Below the pieces are notes generated by a model. The model was not told where the DNA came from, did not search any database, and saw only the letters and a list, made by a program, of their open reading frames with translations. The position numbers and the translations under genes were made by a program. Positions 56,159 to 64,000 of a stretch of 64,000 bases of DNA are shown in pieces; position 1 is the first letter of the stretch, and every line of letters begins with the position of its first letter. Origin of the DNA: Emcibacter sp. (lineage in GTDB: Bacteria > Pseudomonadota > Alphaproteobacteria > Sphingomonadales > Emcibacteraceae); contig JAIOYI010000002.1 in assembly GCA_021741205.1 (NCBI GenBank), positions 124,001 to 188,000 of the forward strand, in the 5' to 3' direction.

Positions 56159-57508
56159 TTATTTCATTAAGACAAATTCTTCTGCTGAGGAGGGATGCAC
56201 CGCAACAGTAGCATCAAACTCTGCCTTTGTCGCACCGCATTTCATGGCAATGGCAATTCCCTGAATAATTTCAGCGGAATCAGGGCCAATCATATGAACG
56301 CCAATAACTTTATCCGTTGATTTTTGCACAATTAATTTCATCAGAGATCGCTCATCCCGTCCGCTCAATGTAAATTTCATGGATTTATATTCAGACCGAT
56401 AAATTTTAATATCATCCCCAAATTTTGCAATGGCCTCGGCCTCTGTCATGCCAACAGTTCCTATGGAGGGCTGGGAAAATACAGCCGTTGGAATGTTGTC
56501 ATAATCAACGATAGTGGGTGTATTGTTAAATTCAGTTGCCGCCAATGCCGCCCCTTCCTTTATGGCAACGGGTGTTAATTGCACCCTCCCCGTCACATCC
56601 CCTACGGCAAAAATATTGCCCACAGATGTTTTATAATGTTCATCCACTATAATGGCACCATTTTGTTCCATCTTTACCCCAATTTCGGAAAGCCCAAGTC
56701 CCATAATATTTGCCTTACGTCCCGTGGCATACATAACTTGATCCACCTCTAAATTAGAGCCGTCTGTGAGTGTTAATATCAAACCATTGTCGGATTTTGT
56801 AATTTTTGACACATTGGTTTTTACCCTCACATCAATATTTTTTTTGGTCATTTCCTCATTGAGTTTTTGAGCAATATCGAGATCAAAACCCCTTAAAATC
56901 TGTTCTCCCCGATAAAGAAGATGGGTTTTTACGCCCATACCATTAAATATTCCTGCAAATTCAACGGCAATATATCCCCCGCCCACAATCGCAATATTTT
57001 TGGGTAAGTTATCCAAATGAAAGGCTTCATTAGACGTAATAGCATGCTCAATGCCTGGGATTTCAGGCATTTGAGGCCATGCACCAGTGGCAATCAGGAT
57101 TTTATCGGCTGTTACCTTTTTAATACCCTGATCTGATGACAATTCCACCGTATGGGCATCCAAAAGCTTGCCCCGAGCCTGAATAATTTCCACACCGCTA
57201 TTTTTTAAATTCTGAATATAAATCCCGTTTAGGCGGTCAATTTCCTTGTCTTTTGCCGCAATTAAGGCGGGCCAATCAAAATGATGGTCCAGAGACGACC
57301 AACCAAACCCTCTCGAATCCTTGAAATGAGCCGAATATTCCGAAGCATAAACAAATAATTTTTTAGGAACGCAGCCCCGAATGACGCAAGTTCCTCCGAC
57401 ACGGTAATCCTCACATAGGCCGACGCGGGCACCGTAAGTGGCCGCCATACGACTTGCTCGCACGCCACCAGAACCCGCCCCAATGACAAAAAAATCATAA
57501 TCAAACAT
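56159..57508 (-). CDS. gor: Glutathione-disulfide reductase
   Basis: A 449-aa FAD flavoenzyme. FAD-binding GAGSGGVRASRMAA and the redox disulfide in GGTCVIRGCVPKKLF open the protein. The CVIRGC spacing is the form found in plant and alphaproteobacterial glutathione reductases. The pyridine-nucleotide domain has VGGGYIAVEFAGIF, and the catalytic His-Glu lies in VAVHPSSAEEFV at the C-terminus. It regenerates glutathione with NADPH. It lies upstream of the DAHP synthase gene by 117 bases. Confidence 0.93.
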   Translation of the reverse strand: MFDYDFFVIGAGSGGVRASRMAATYGARVGLCEDYRVGGTCVIRGCVPKKLFVYASEYSAHFKDSRGFGWSSLDHHFDWPALIAAKDKEIDRLNGIYIQNLKNSGVEIIQARGKLLDAHTVELSSDQGIKKVTADKILIATGAWPQMPEIPGIEHAITSNEAFHLDNLPKNIAIVGGGYIAVEFAGIFNGMGVKTHLLYRGEQILRGFDLDIAQKLNEEMTKKNIDVRVKTNVSKITKSDNGLILTLTDGSNLEVDQVMYATGRKANIMGLGLSEIGVKMEQNGAIIVDEHYKTSVGNIFAVGDVTGRVQLTPVAIKEGAALAATEFNNTPTIVDYDNIPTAVFSQPSIGTVGMTEAEAIAKFGDDIKIYRSEYKSMKFTLSGRDERSLMKLIVQKSTDKVIGVHMIGPDSAEIIQGIAIAMKCGATKAEFDATVAVHPSSAEEFVLMK

Positions 57509-57637
57509 CGTTTTATTCCTATACTTTAATTTAGCGCAAACTCTAACTTAAGCCAGAGAATAAAAATATCAAGTGACTGATTTATAATATGCTTTATAAT
57601 TCACCTAATAAACACTTGAAAAACTGGGGCAGCACTC

Positions 57638-59152
57638 ATGAAAAATAAAAAACTGATTGGACTCTTGGCTATTATAATGGGGCTACTGCTTATTGCTCCC
57701 TATTTTACAGGCAATATGGCCAAAGAAACCGTCGAAAAACAGGCCGAAGAAATTTCAAAAATTCCAGGCTATGTTTTTAAAGTAATCTCCTATGACAAGG
57801 GCTGGTTTACCTCTCATGTTATCATGAATTATGGCTTTGATGAACATACCTTGAATATTCTGGAAAAGTCCGCAGAAAAAGGTAATGACGTTGATCAGCA
57901 GACCATGAAGGCGTTAAAAGACGGCATAACCTTTGACGTGACGGTTGCCCATGGACCCGTTACGTTGCAAAATGGCCTCAATTTTGCGCTTTTGACCTTG
58001 TCTGGATCATTAAAAGATATTGACCACGAAATTTACCGAGACATAAAAGAACGCACCAAAATCAATAGCCCACTGACCATTTTTGCATCTGTCTCTTATG
58101 GCGGTGAAACAACCCTTAATGTCCAAAGCCCAGCCTTTGATATTGATTATATAGATAACATCACCGCCGAAAAATTCACCCTCAATTTTGGAGGGATTTT
58201 CGCCAAAACCCATATTAATAGCCATTTCGATCAATTCGAAAGCAACTTAGAAATACCACATGCCCAATTTACAATGCCCACGGGAAATATTTCACTAGAG
58301 GGCATGAATGCAATATCCAATGGTATAAAAGTCAATGATTATCTTTGGCTTGGAAATGGTAATTTTTCACTGAAAAACCTTAACTTTGTTGAGCAAAAAA
58401 ATGATATTTCATTTTCGCTGAATGATTTCAATACGACATATAATCTTAACAAGGAAAGTGATAAAAATCTTGCCTTTCAGAGCAATCTCAACGCGGAAAA
58501 TATAAAAGAAAATGACATAAATTTGGAGAAATTTCATTTGGATTTTAGCCTCAGTCAACTGGATATTGATGCTGTCACAGATTATGTGAAATCTATAAAT
58601 GAAGCCTATCAAACAGCAGAAAATATGACCCAGACAGCAGAACAAACATCAGAGAAAATAGTAGAAATAGTTAAACGGGTGGGTGATAATCTTCTAAAAT
58701 CTTCGCCAAAATTTATTGTTCATGATTTAAGTTTTATGATGGGCAACGGGATCTTTAAAAGTGATGGAAAGTTATTTCTCAACAACGAGAATCTTGAAAA
58801 TATTCCGCCTCTCTCGGATCCTTCCGCCATCATGGCTTTAAATAAAAATATTAATCTTTCTATTTTTATCGCGTTTGATAAAACCATCGCAAAATCATTA
58901 GCTGCCATTGCCCTAAAACGACAATTGACCGCAGGTGGTGTGGACATGGATAAAATGCCACAGGAACAATTTGATCAAATGATTGAACTTCAAACATCTG
59001 CAGCACTACAAAACTTTACTAATCTAGGGTATTTAATCATGAATGGTGAAGATTACACAACTTCCTTTAAAATGGAAAAAGGGCAAAGATCATTTAATGG
59101 CAAACTATTGCCGGCAATGTTACATGCTGCGGAAACTCCCGTGGACAAATGA
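57638..59152 (+). CDS. DUF945 (YdgA) family protein
   Basis: A 504-aa protein with an N-terminal signal or anchor (LIGLLAIIMGLLLIAPYF) followed by a YdgA-type start (KQAEEISKIPGYVFKVISYDKGWFTS). The remainder is beta-rich and repetitive, resembling AsmA/lipid-transfer-like folds, and a Thr/Gln/Glu-rich helical segment (about 325-350) precedes the C-terminal domain. YdgA proteins are envelope proteins of unknown function. The gene stands alone and ends at a strong terminator. Confidence 0.82.
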   Translation: MKNKKLIGLLAIIMGLLLIAPYFTGNMAKETVEKQAEEISKIPGYVFKVISYDKGWFTSHVIMNYGFDEHTLNILEKSAEKGNDVDQQTMKALKDGITFDVTVAHGPVTLQNGLNFALLTLSGSLKDIDHEIYRDIKERTKINSPLTIFASVSYGGETTLNVQSPAFDIDYIDNITAEKFTLNFGGIFAKTHINSHFDQFESNLEIPHAQFTMPTGNISLEGMNAISNGIKVNDYLWLGNGNFSLKNLNFVEQKNDISFSLNDFNTTYNLNKESDKNLAFQSNLNAENIKENDINLEKFHLDFSLSQLDIDAVTDYVKSINEAYQTAENMTQTAEQTSEKIVEIVKRVGDNLLKSSPKFIVHDLSFMMGNGIFKSDGKLFLNNENLENIPPLSDPSAIMALNKNINLSIFIAFDKTIAKSLAAIALKRQLTAGGVDMDKMPQEQFDQMIELQTSAALQNFTNLGYLIMNGEDYTTSFKMEKGQRSFNGKLLPAMLHAAETPVDK

Positions 59153-59166
59153 TTATCACTCAAGAA

Positions 59167-59194
59167 AAAAGGCTCCTAAAACAAGGAGCCTTTT
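59167..59194. terminator. Bidirectional intrinsic terminator
   Basis: A 10-bp perfect stem, AAAAGGCTCC (59167-59176) with GGAGCCTTTT (59185-59194), closes an 8-base loop; A-run on one side and T-run on the other. It serves the DUF945 gene on the + strand and the DEAD-box gene on the - strand. Confidence 0.9.
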
Positions 59195-59223
59195 GTCATA
59201 CGATCTATTTTAAGTATCTCTAT

Positions 59224-61047
59224 TTAAGCGGCTTTGGATGTACTTAAAATTTTTCTTTTTGGTGAGAATGCTTTATTCCCCCCATTATCCTTAGTCTTTG
59301 ATTTGGACAGTCTTGGTGCCTGCCTAGCTCCTGCAACTACTTTCTTACCGCCTCTGACCTTTTTACGATCAGAAGGTGCTGCATCGGCTTCTTTTTTCTT
59401 AAAAGAAGTTTTCTTTGCAGCGCCAGATTTAACAAATTTTGACTTATCTTCTTTTTTACTGTTAATTTTTGGTGCTTTTCCAATAATTTTACCAAGAACG
59501 GGATCATCTGAATATTCTTTAGCGCCAGCCCATGGATCATAAGCCTTAGCAACCCTTGCACCACTATTGTCAGACCTTACAGGTTTTGCAAATTTATTGG
59601 TTTTACGATTTTCATTTTTTTCCGCCGTTGTCCAAGGTTTTTTGTCTGATTTAACAAAAGTGCGCGGTTTATCCATATTGCCTCTGTTGACATGACCTTC
59701 AATGCGTGCGGGACGGTCTTCACTACGGAAAGGACGATTTTCACTACGAGCAGTACGATCTTCGCGCTTTTCACGAAATCCTCTATCACTCCGAGAACGA
59801 TTAAATCCACCCTCACCTCTGCTTTTACCTTCTCTGGAGAAGCGGCCTTTTTTACCGCCCTCTTTACCCCGTGTGGTAACATCAATGTGATATTCATGGT
59901 CCGCATCAACCTCAATGGGTTGTTTGATCAATCTTTCAATATGAACAAGCAGGCGCATATCGCTTGGATCACAAAAGGATATGGCAATACCCTTATTTCC
60001 TGCACGACCCGTTCTGCCCACACGGTGAATATAATTTTCAGGCTCAATGGGTAATTCGTAATTCACCACATGGCTAATGCCGTCAACATCAATACCCCTT
60101 GCTGCAACATCCGTTGCTACAAGCACCTTTGTCCGGCCACGGCGGAAATTCATCAGAATTTTTTCACGAACCCGTTGACGTTTGTCTCCATGAATAGCAT
60201 CTGCTTGAATACCCTGTTCAAGCAAAGCATCCGATAATTCATCAGCACCCATTTTGGTACGGGCAAAAACTAACGCCTTTTCCACATCATCGCCTGCCAA
60301 TATTTCAGCCAAAAGTTGGGTTTTGTTTTTACGACTTACATTCATCAATTTATGAGAAATAGTACCCGCAACAACAGTTGCAGACTGAATATCAACAAAA
60401 ACTGGATCTTTCAGTAACGTCTTGGAAAGATCGCGTACTTTTGGATTCATAGTGGCAGAGAATAAAATAGTTTGATGATCCTCGGGCAAGGACTTTGAAA
60501 TATCCTGCACATCATCAATGAAGCCCATGTCGAGCATGCGATCGGCTTCATCAAGGACAAAAATATTGGTATCGGCAAATTTAACATTATTGCGATTAAT
60601 ATGGTCAATCAAACGCCCCGGTGTTGCCACCAATATATCAACGCCACGACGCAAATTTGTGGTTTGTGGAGGATAGGGTTGACCACCAGCCACAACAAGA
60701 CTTTTAAGGTTTGTACCCTTACTGAACGTCACAATACATTGCTCAATTTGCATGGCAAGTTCACGGGTCGGGGCAAGGATCAGAACCTTTGGCATATTCT
60801 GTCTTGGTTTTTGGTAATCCTGCAAAAGCTTATTAATGATGGGAAGGGCAAAGGCTGCCGTTTTCCCACCACCCGTTTGGGCGATACCCATTAAATCATT
60901 ACCATCCATCAAGGGCGGTATTGCCATTGTCTGAATGGGTGTGGGGGTTGTAAAACCTTCTTTTTCAATAGATTTTAAGATTGTTTCGGCCAGATCAAAT
61001 ATCTCAAAGCCAGACTCTTCTATAATAGGCGCATTATCATGCGTCAT
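59224..61047 (-). CDS. DEAD-box RNA helicase with long basic tail
   Basis: A 607-aa ATP-dependent RNA helicase. Motifs are Q (TPTPIQTMAIP), Walker A AQTGGGKT, PTRELA, TPGR, DEAD in VLDEADRMLD, SAT, ARGIDVDG and HRVGRTGR. Walker A has GGGKT instead of the usual GTGKT. After about residue 370 a disordered tail of some 230 residues follows, rich in Arg, Gly, Lys and Ser, with repeated RSE/RPF/RPAR units. It may bind RNA or form condensates. I chose the ATG at 61047, which has AAAGGAA seven bases ahead, over an in-frame ATG 11 codons earlier. Repeated GTGCAA sequences lie upstream. Confidence 0.92.
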   Translation of the reverse strand: MTHDNAPIIEESGFEIFDLAETILKSIEKEGFTTPTPIQTMAIPPLMDGNDLMGIAQTGGGKTAAFALPIINKLLQDYQKPRQNMPKVLILAPTRELAMQIEQCIVTFSKGTNLKSLVVAGGQPYPPQTTNLRRGVDILVATPGRLIDHINRNNVKFADTNIFVLDEADRMLDMGFIDDVQDISKSLPEDHQTILFSATMNPKVRDLSKTLLKDPVFVDIQSATVVAGTISHKLMNVSRKNKTQLLAEILAGDDVEKALVFARTKMGADELSDALLEQGIQADAIHGDKRQRVREKILMNFRRGRTKVLVATDVAARGIDVDGISHVVNYELPIEPENYIHRVGRTGRAGNKGIAISFCDPSDMRLLVHIERLIKQPIEVDADHEYHIDVTTRGKEGGKKGRFSREGKSRGEGGFNRSRSDRGFREKREDRTARSENRPFRSEDRPARIEGHVNRGNMDKPRTFVKSDKKPWTTAEKNENRKTNKFAKPVRSDNSGARVAKAYDPWAGAKEYSDDPVLGKIIGKAPKINSKKEDKSKFVKSGAAKKTSFKKKEADAAPSDRKKVRGGKKVVAGARQAPRLSKSKTKDNGGNKAFSPKRKILSTSKAA

Positions 61048-61074
61048 TGCATATTCCTTTCGCGACTGTTTACT

Positions 61075-61112
61075 GTGCAAAATTGCACTTTTTTACATCC
61101 GCGATTGCACTT
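61075..61112. repeat. GTGCAA repeats upstream of the DEAD-box gene
   Basis: GTGCAA (61075-61080) and TTGCAC (61083-61088) form an inverted repeat around AA, and ATTGCACTT recurs at 61082-61090 and 61104-61112, starting 22 bp apart (about two helical turns). The set lies 28-65 bases ahead of the start codon and could be an operator or a structured leader. Confidence 0.5.
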
Positions 61113-61185
61113 AAATAACAGAAAAACTCGTCTGTTTTACATGGATTATACGAACCATGCCTGCTAAGCGGAATATCAAAAAAAT

Positions 61186-61208
61186 AGCGTGAATATTAGA
61201 ATCACGCT
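61186..61208 (-). terminator. Intrinsic terminator after lpd
   Basis: AGCGTGA (61186-61192) pairs with TCACGCT (61202-61208) across a 9-base loop. Read on the - strand, a T-run follows (complement of the A-run at 61178-61184). It ends the 2-oxoacid dehydrogenase operon. Confidence 0.75.
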
Positions 61209-61263
61209 CTTAGGTATGGTTATGTGCAGTCTTTCTTTGGCAAAGTCAAGGTTTATATTTTTC

Positions 61264-62658
61264 TTATATATGAATAGCATGACCAAGGGTTGCGAGTGCC
61301 GCCTCGGAAAAACTTTCGCTCATGGTGGGGTGAACGTGAATGGTTCCCTCTATATCTTCAAGCCTTGCCCCCATTTCAAGTGCTAGGGCAAATTCACCGG
61401 AAAGTTCCGATATATGAGGTCCAACCGCATGAATTCCAACAATCACGTGATTATCCGCCCGAGCTGTAATACGCACAAAACCGCCGCCCTCTCCAGCCTC
61501 CATGGTGAGCGCCCGACCATTGGCCATAAGGGGAAATTTACCCACAATAGTTTCTATGCCCTTGAGCTTTGCCTGTTCCGCAGAAAGTCCCACAGAAATA
61601 ATTTCAGGGTCTGTAAAGCATACGGCAGCAATGGCATTGGGGTTAAATTCTCGTTTCTTGCCCGCAATAATTTCGGCAACCACCTCTCCTTGTGCCGAGG
61701 CACGATGGGCAAGCATAGGTTCGCCCGTGATATCACCAATGGCCCAGACATTTTTCATGGCTGTATGACAATGTTGGTCAATTTTAATGAAAGCACCCAC
61801 CATGTCGACCGCCATATTTTCTAGTCCAAATCCCTTGGTATTTGGGGTGCGTCCGACAGTGACCAATAATTTATCCGCAGCGATTTTCTGCTCTGTGCCG
61901 TCCTTATCTTTATAGAGAAGATGATTATTTTCAAAGCCCATGGCCTTTGCCCCAAGATGAACCGTGATCTCATGTTTCTTCAAGCTTTGCAAAACGGGGG
62001 TGGTAAGTTCCTTGTCATAGGTGGCAAGGATACGATCTTCGGCCTCAATAAATGTCACCTTTGAGCCAAGCTTGCTATAGGCAATACCAAGCTCAAGCCC
62101 GATATAGCCTGCGCCCACAACCACAAGTTTTTCTGGCACATGGTCAAGCATTAAAGCCTCGGTCGAGGACATAATATCCCCGCCAAAGGGCAAAAATGGT
62201 AATTCGGTTGGTTTTGATCCATTGGCAAGAATAACATGCTCGGCGGTAATGGTGATAAGGCCATCATTGGTTTTAACATCGCAAGTCTTAGCATTTTTAA
62301 AGGTTGCAAAACCTTTGATCAATTTTACCTTGGCTTTTTTTAGTAAACCCTCAACACCGCCATTTAATTTATCAACAATGCTTTCTTTCCACGTCATGGT
62401 GTCCTTTAAATTAAGTGAGGGTTTTTCATGAATTTTAATACCAAGATAAGCATTGCCCACATGAGCGGAAAGTTGTTCATATTTGTCTGCCGCATGGATC
62501 AAAGCCTTTGATGGAATACAACCCCGAATAAGGCATGTTCCCCCCGCACGGTCAGCCTCCACAATGATGGTGTCGATACCTAGCTGGCCTGCCCTTATCG
62601 CCGCCACATAACCACCAGGCCCCGCCCCAATCACCAAAAGTTTGCAATTCATTTCCAT
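61264..62658 (-). CDS. lpd: Dihydrolipoyl dehydrogenase (E3)
   Basis: A 464-aa FAD flavoenzyme that reoxidises dihydrolipoamide with NAD. FAD-binding GAGPGGYVAAIRAG, the redox pair in GGTCLIRGCIPSKAL, NAD-binding VGAGYIGLELG and the C-terminal catalytic HVHPTMSESF are present. CLIRGC instead of the commoner CLNVGC, together with its place after E2, marks it as the E3 of the branched-chain complex rather than of pyruvate dehydrogenase. It follows the E2 gene by 17 bases. Confidence 0.94.
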   Translation of the reverse strand: MEMNCKLLVIGAGPGGYVAAIRAGQLGIDTIIVEADRAGGTCLIRGCIPSKALIHAADKYEQLSAHVGNAYLGIKIHEKPSLNLKDTMTWKESIVDKLNGGVEGLLKKAKVKLIKGFATFKNAKTCDVKTNDGLITITAEHVILANGSKPTELPFLPFGGDIMSSTEALMLDHVPEKLVVVGAGYIGLELGIAYSKLGSKVTFIEAEDRILATYDKELTTPVLQSLKKHEITVHLGAKAMGFENNHLLYKDKDGTEQKIAADKLLVTVGRTPNTKGFGLENMAVDMVGAFIKIDQHCHTAMKNVWAIGDITGEPMLAHRASAQGEVVAEIIAGKKREFNPNAIAAVCFTDPEIISVGLSAEQAKLKGIETIVGKFPLMANGRALTMEAGEGGGFVRITARADNHVIVGIHAVGPHISELSGEFALALEMGARLEDIEGTIHVHPTMSESFSEAALATLGHAIHI

Positions 62659-62675
62659 AGTTTGCCTAACTGTCT

Positions 62676-63950
62676 TTACATAAATAAGGTTGCGGGTTGT
62701 TCAAGCAACCCCTTGATATATTGAATAAGCTCTGCCGCAACATAGCCATCCACAACCCGATGATCAAAGGATGAGGATAAATTCATCATCTGGCGAATTT
62801 GAATGTCTGTACCATTCATCACCATAGGACGGGGGACAATTTTATTGACCCCAATGATGCATACTTCAGGATAATTAATAACAGGTGTTGTAACGATCCC
62901 GCCCGTCTTGCCAAGGCTCGTAATGCTAACCGTTGAGCCAGACAATTCCTCTCGGCTCGCTTTGCCCGTACGACCTGCCTCTGTTACACGTTGCATTTCG
63001 GTGGCCATATCCCATATATCACGCACTTCAGCGTGGTTTACGATCGGCACCATAAGACCATTTGGAGTCTGGGTTGCAATACCAATATGGACGGCGGAAA
63101 ATCGTCTTATCAGACTATGTTCCGGATCATAATGAGCATTACATTCAGGAAATTTTTCCATACCCTTTAAGGTTGCCATCATAATAAAGGGCAAAATTGA
63201 AAGCTTTGGTTGTGCGTCAGTACGATTATTATTCAGGAAAACCCGTAATTTTTCAACTTCAGTCACATCCACTTCTTCCACATAGGAATAATGGGGAATG
63301 CTGCGTTTACTAAGTTCCATACGCTCGGCAATTTTGCGACGAATACCAATGACAGGAATTTCTTCTATGGCGGTGCGTTTCTTTGCCTTTGGTTGTGAAA
63401 TACGTCCGCCAGAGGCAATAAAATCATCCAAATCCTGATGGGTTATACGTCCCGCAGGGTCATGACTTGGCACAAGGGATAAATCAATATTAGCCTCCAA
63501 TGCCCGACGTCTGAGGGCTGGTGATGCCATGGGCTTATCGCCAAAAGATCTAGAAGATGAACTCATAACAGGCATTGCAACGGGTGCGGGTTTTGGTGAC
63601 GAAGGTATTTTTGCTGAGGGCATTTTAGGCGATGATTTTTCCTTCACAGGTATAATTTCTGTTTCTTGTTTTTCAACAGAATTATTTTGAGCAACCTCAT
63701 TACCTTGACCTTCGACTTCAAATATCACAAGCGCCTGCCCCACGGCAACCATCTCACCAATATTACCACTAATCGACAGAACCTTACCATCAACAGGGCA
63801 TGGAATTTCAACGGTCGCCTTATCGGTCATCATATCAATCAGGGGCTGATCTTCTTTGACGTGATCACCGACCTTTATGTGAAGTGCCGCTATTTCTGAT
63901 TCAACAATGCCTTCGCCAAGATCGGGAAGATTAAAACGATACTGTCCCAT
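62676..63950 (-). CDS. bkdB: Dihydrolipoamide acyltransferase (E2) of branched-chain 2-oxoacid dehydrogenase
   Basis: A 424-aa core enzyme. One lipoyl domain (1-80) carries the modified Lys44 in MTDKATVEIP. A Pro/Ala/Ser/Lys-rich linker follows, then the peripheral-subunit-binding domain (ASPALRRRALEANIDL), and the catalytic domain ends with SSSFDHRVVDG, which holds the active-site histidine. MGQYRFNLPDLGEG at the start and one lipoyl domain favour the branched-chain over the pyruvate or 2-oxoglutarate E2. GGATAATC links it to the E1beta stop two bases ahead. Confidence 0.93.
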   Translation of the reverse strand: MGQYRFNLPDLGEGIVESEIAALHIKVGDHVKEDQPLIDMMTDKATVEIPCPVDGKVLSISGNIGEMVAVGQALVIFEVEGQGNEVAQNNSVEKQETEIIPVKEKSSPKMPSAKIPSSPKPAPVAMPVMSSSSRSFGDKPMASPALRRRALEANIDLSLVPSHDPAGRITHQDLDDFIASGGRISQPKAKKRTAIEEIPVIGIRRKIAERMELSKRSIPHYSYVEEVDVTEVEKLRVFLNNNRTDAQPKLSILPFIMMATLKGMEKFPECNAHYDPEHSLIRRFSAVHIGIATQTPNGLMVPIVNHAEVRDIWDMATEMQRVTEAGRTGKASREELSGSTVSITSLGKTGGIVTTPVINYPEVCIIGVNKIVPRPMVMNGTDIQIRQMMNLSSSFDHRVVDGYVAAELIQYIKGLLEQPATLFM

Positions 63951-63952
63951 GA

Positions 63953-64000
63953 TTATCCTTCCATTACTTTTTTGATAGCGTCCAGTACTCGCCCTTGTCC
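63953..64000 (-). CDS. 2-oxoacid dehydrogenase E1 beta subunit, C-terminal end (cut by window edge)
   Basis: Only 15 codons and the stop lie in the window, reading GQGRVLDAIKKVMEG on the - strand. This fits the last helix of a transketolase-like E1 beta chain, and the position two bases before the E2 start supports it. The rest of the gene is beyond the right edge. The assignment rests mainly on context. Confidence 0.65.
   Translation of the reverse strand, partial: GQGRVLDAIKKVMEG

Overview
The window is a gene-dense, moderately AT-rich stretch of chromosome from an alphaproteobacterium. The evidence for this is gene order and family content: purM-purN with the DUF2066/hdaA/ppk/ppx block and rnd/aspS; lptD-surA-pdxA-rsmA; fabD-fabG-acpP-fabF-mltG with yicC-gmk; rpsF-rpsR-rplI-dnaB-alr-(ABC lipid transporter)-radA-cvpA-purF; an HdaA-type DnaA homologue; and SOS boxes of the GTTC-N7-GTTC type used by alphaproteobacterial LexA. 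I cannot name the genus. A marine, low-GC lineage such as Kordiimonadales/Emcibacterales is a guess. I saw no rRNA, tRNA, IS element, prophage or CRISPR array.

Layout. 1-2.3 kb: the 3' end of a penicillin-acylase-family gene, an NAD(P)-binding oxidoreductase and an alpha/beta hydrolase. 2.4-7.5 kb: a DEAD-box helicase, a diguanylate cyclase, a small membrane protein behind two LexA boxes, chorismate mutase, a TPR-SPOR lipoprotein and a 62-aa unknown. 7.5-18.7 kb: aspS, rnd, ppx-ppk, hdaA, DUF2066, purMN and ndk. 18.8-29.9 kb: an ABC-F ATPase, holC-pepA, lptD-surA-pdxA-rsmA and gmk-yicC. 29.9-35.3 kb: an SDR and the fatty-acid cluster mltG-fabF-acpP-fabG-fabD. 35.3-45.7 kb: a long + strand run from rpsF to purF plus an SDR. 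45.7-50.2 kb: an accessory island with a tandem GNAT, a hemerythrin, a multi-spanning NnrS-like membrane protein, a DUF2249 protein, a GNAT and an Rrf2 regulator. 50.2-57.5 kb: cysS, gltX, nadE, class II DAHP synthase and glutathione reductase. 57.6-64 kb: a DUF945 protein, a second DEAD-box helicase, and the lpd-E2-E1beta end of a branched-chain 2-oxoacid dehydrogenase operon.

Most of the window is core metabolism and envelope or information processing: purine synthesis (purM, purN, purF), fatty-acid initiation and elongation, outer-membrane assembly (lptD, surA, mlaEF), polyphosphate turnover (ppk, ppx), replication and its control (dnaB, hdaA, holC) and tRNA charging (aspS, cysS, gltX). 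Two places stand out. At 5.1-5.4 kb a 73-codon gene with one predicted membrane helix lies directly downstream of two well-formed alphaproteobacterial SOS boxes, which suggests a DNA-damage-induced membrane peptide. At 46.7-50.2 kb two 20-bp sites identical at 17 of 20 positions lie upstream of the hemerythrin gene and in the divergent DUF2249/GNAT-Rrf2 intergenic region. This suggests a local Rrf2 regulon, possibly for nitric oxide or oxygen stress, whose regulator lacks the usual iron-sulfur cysteines.
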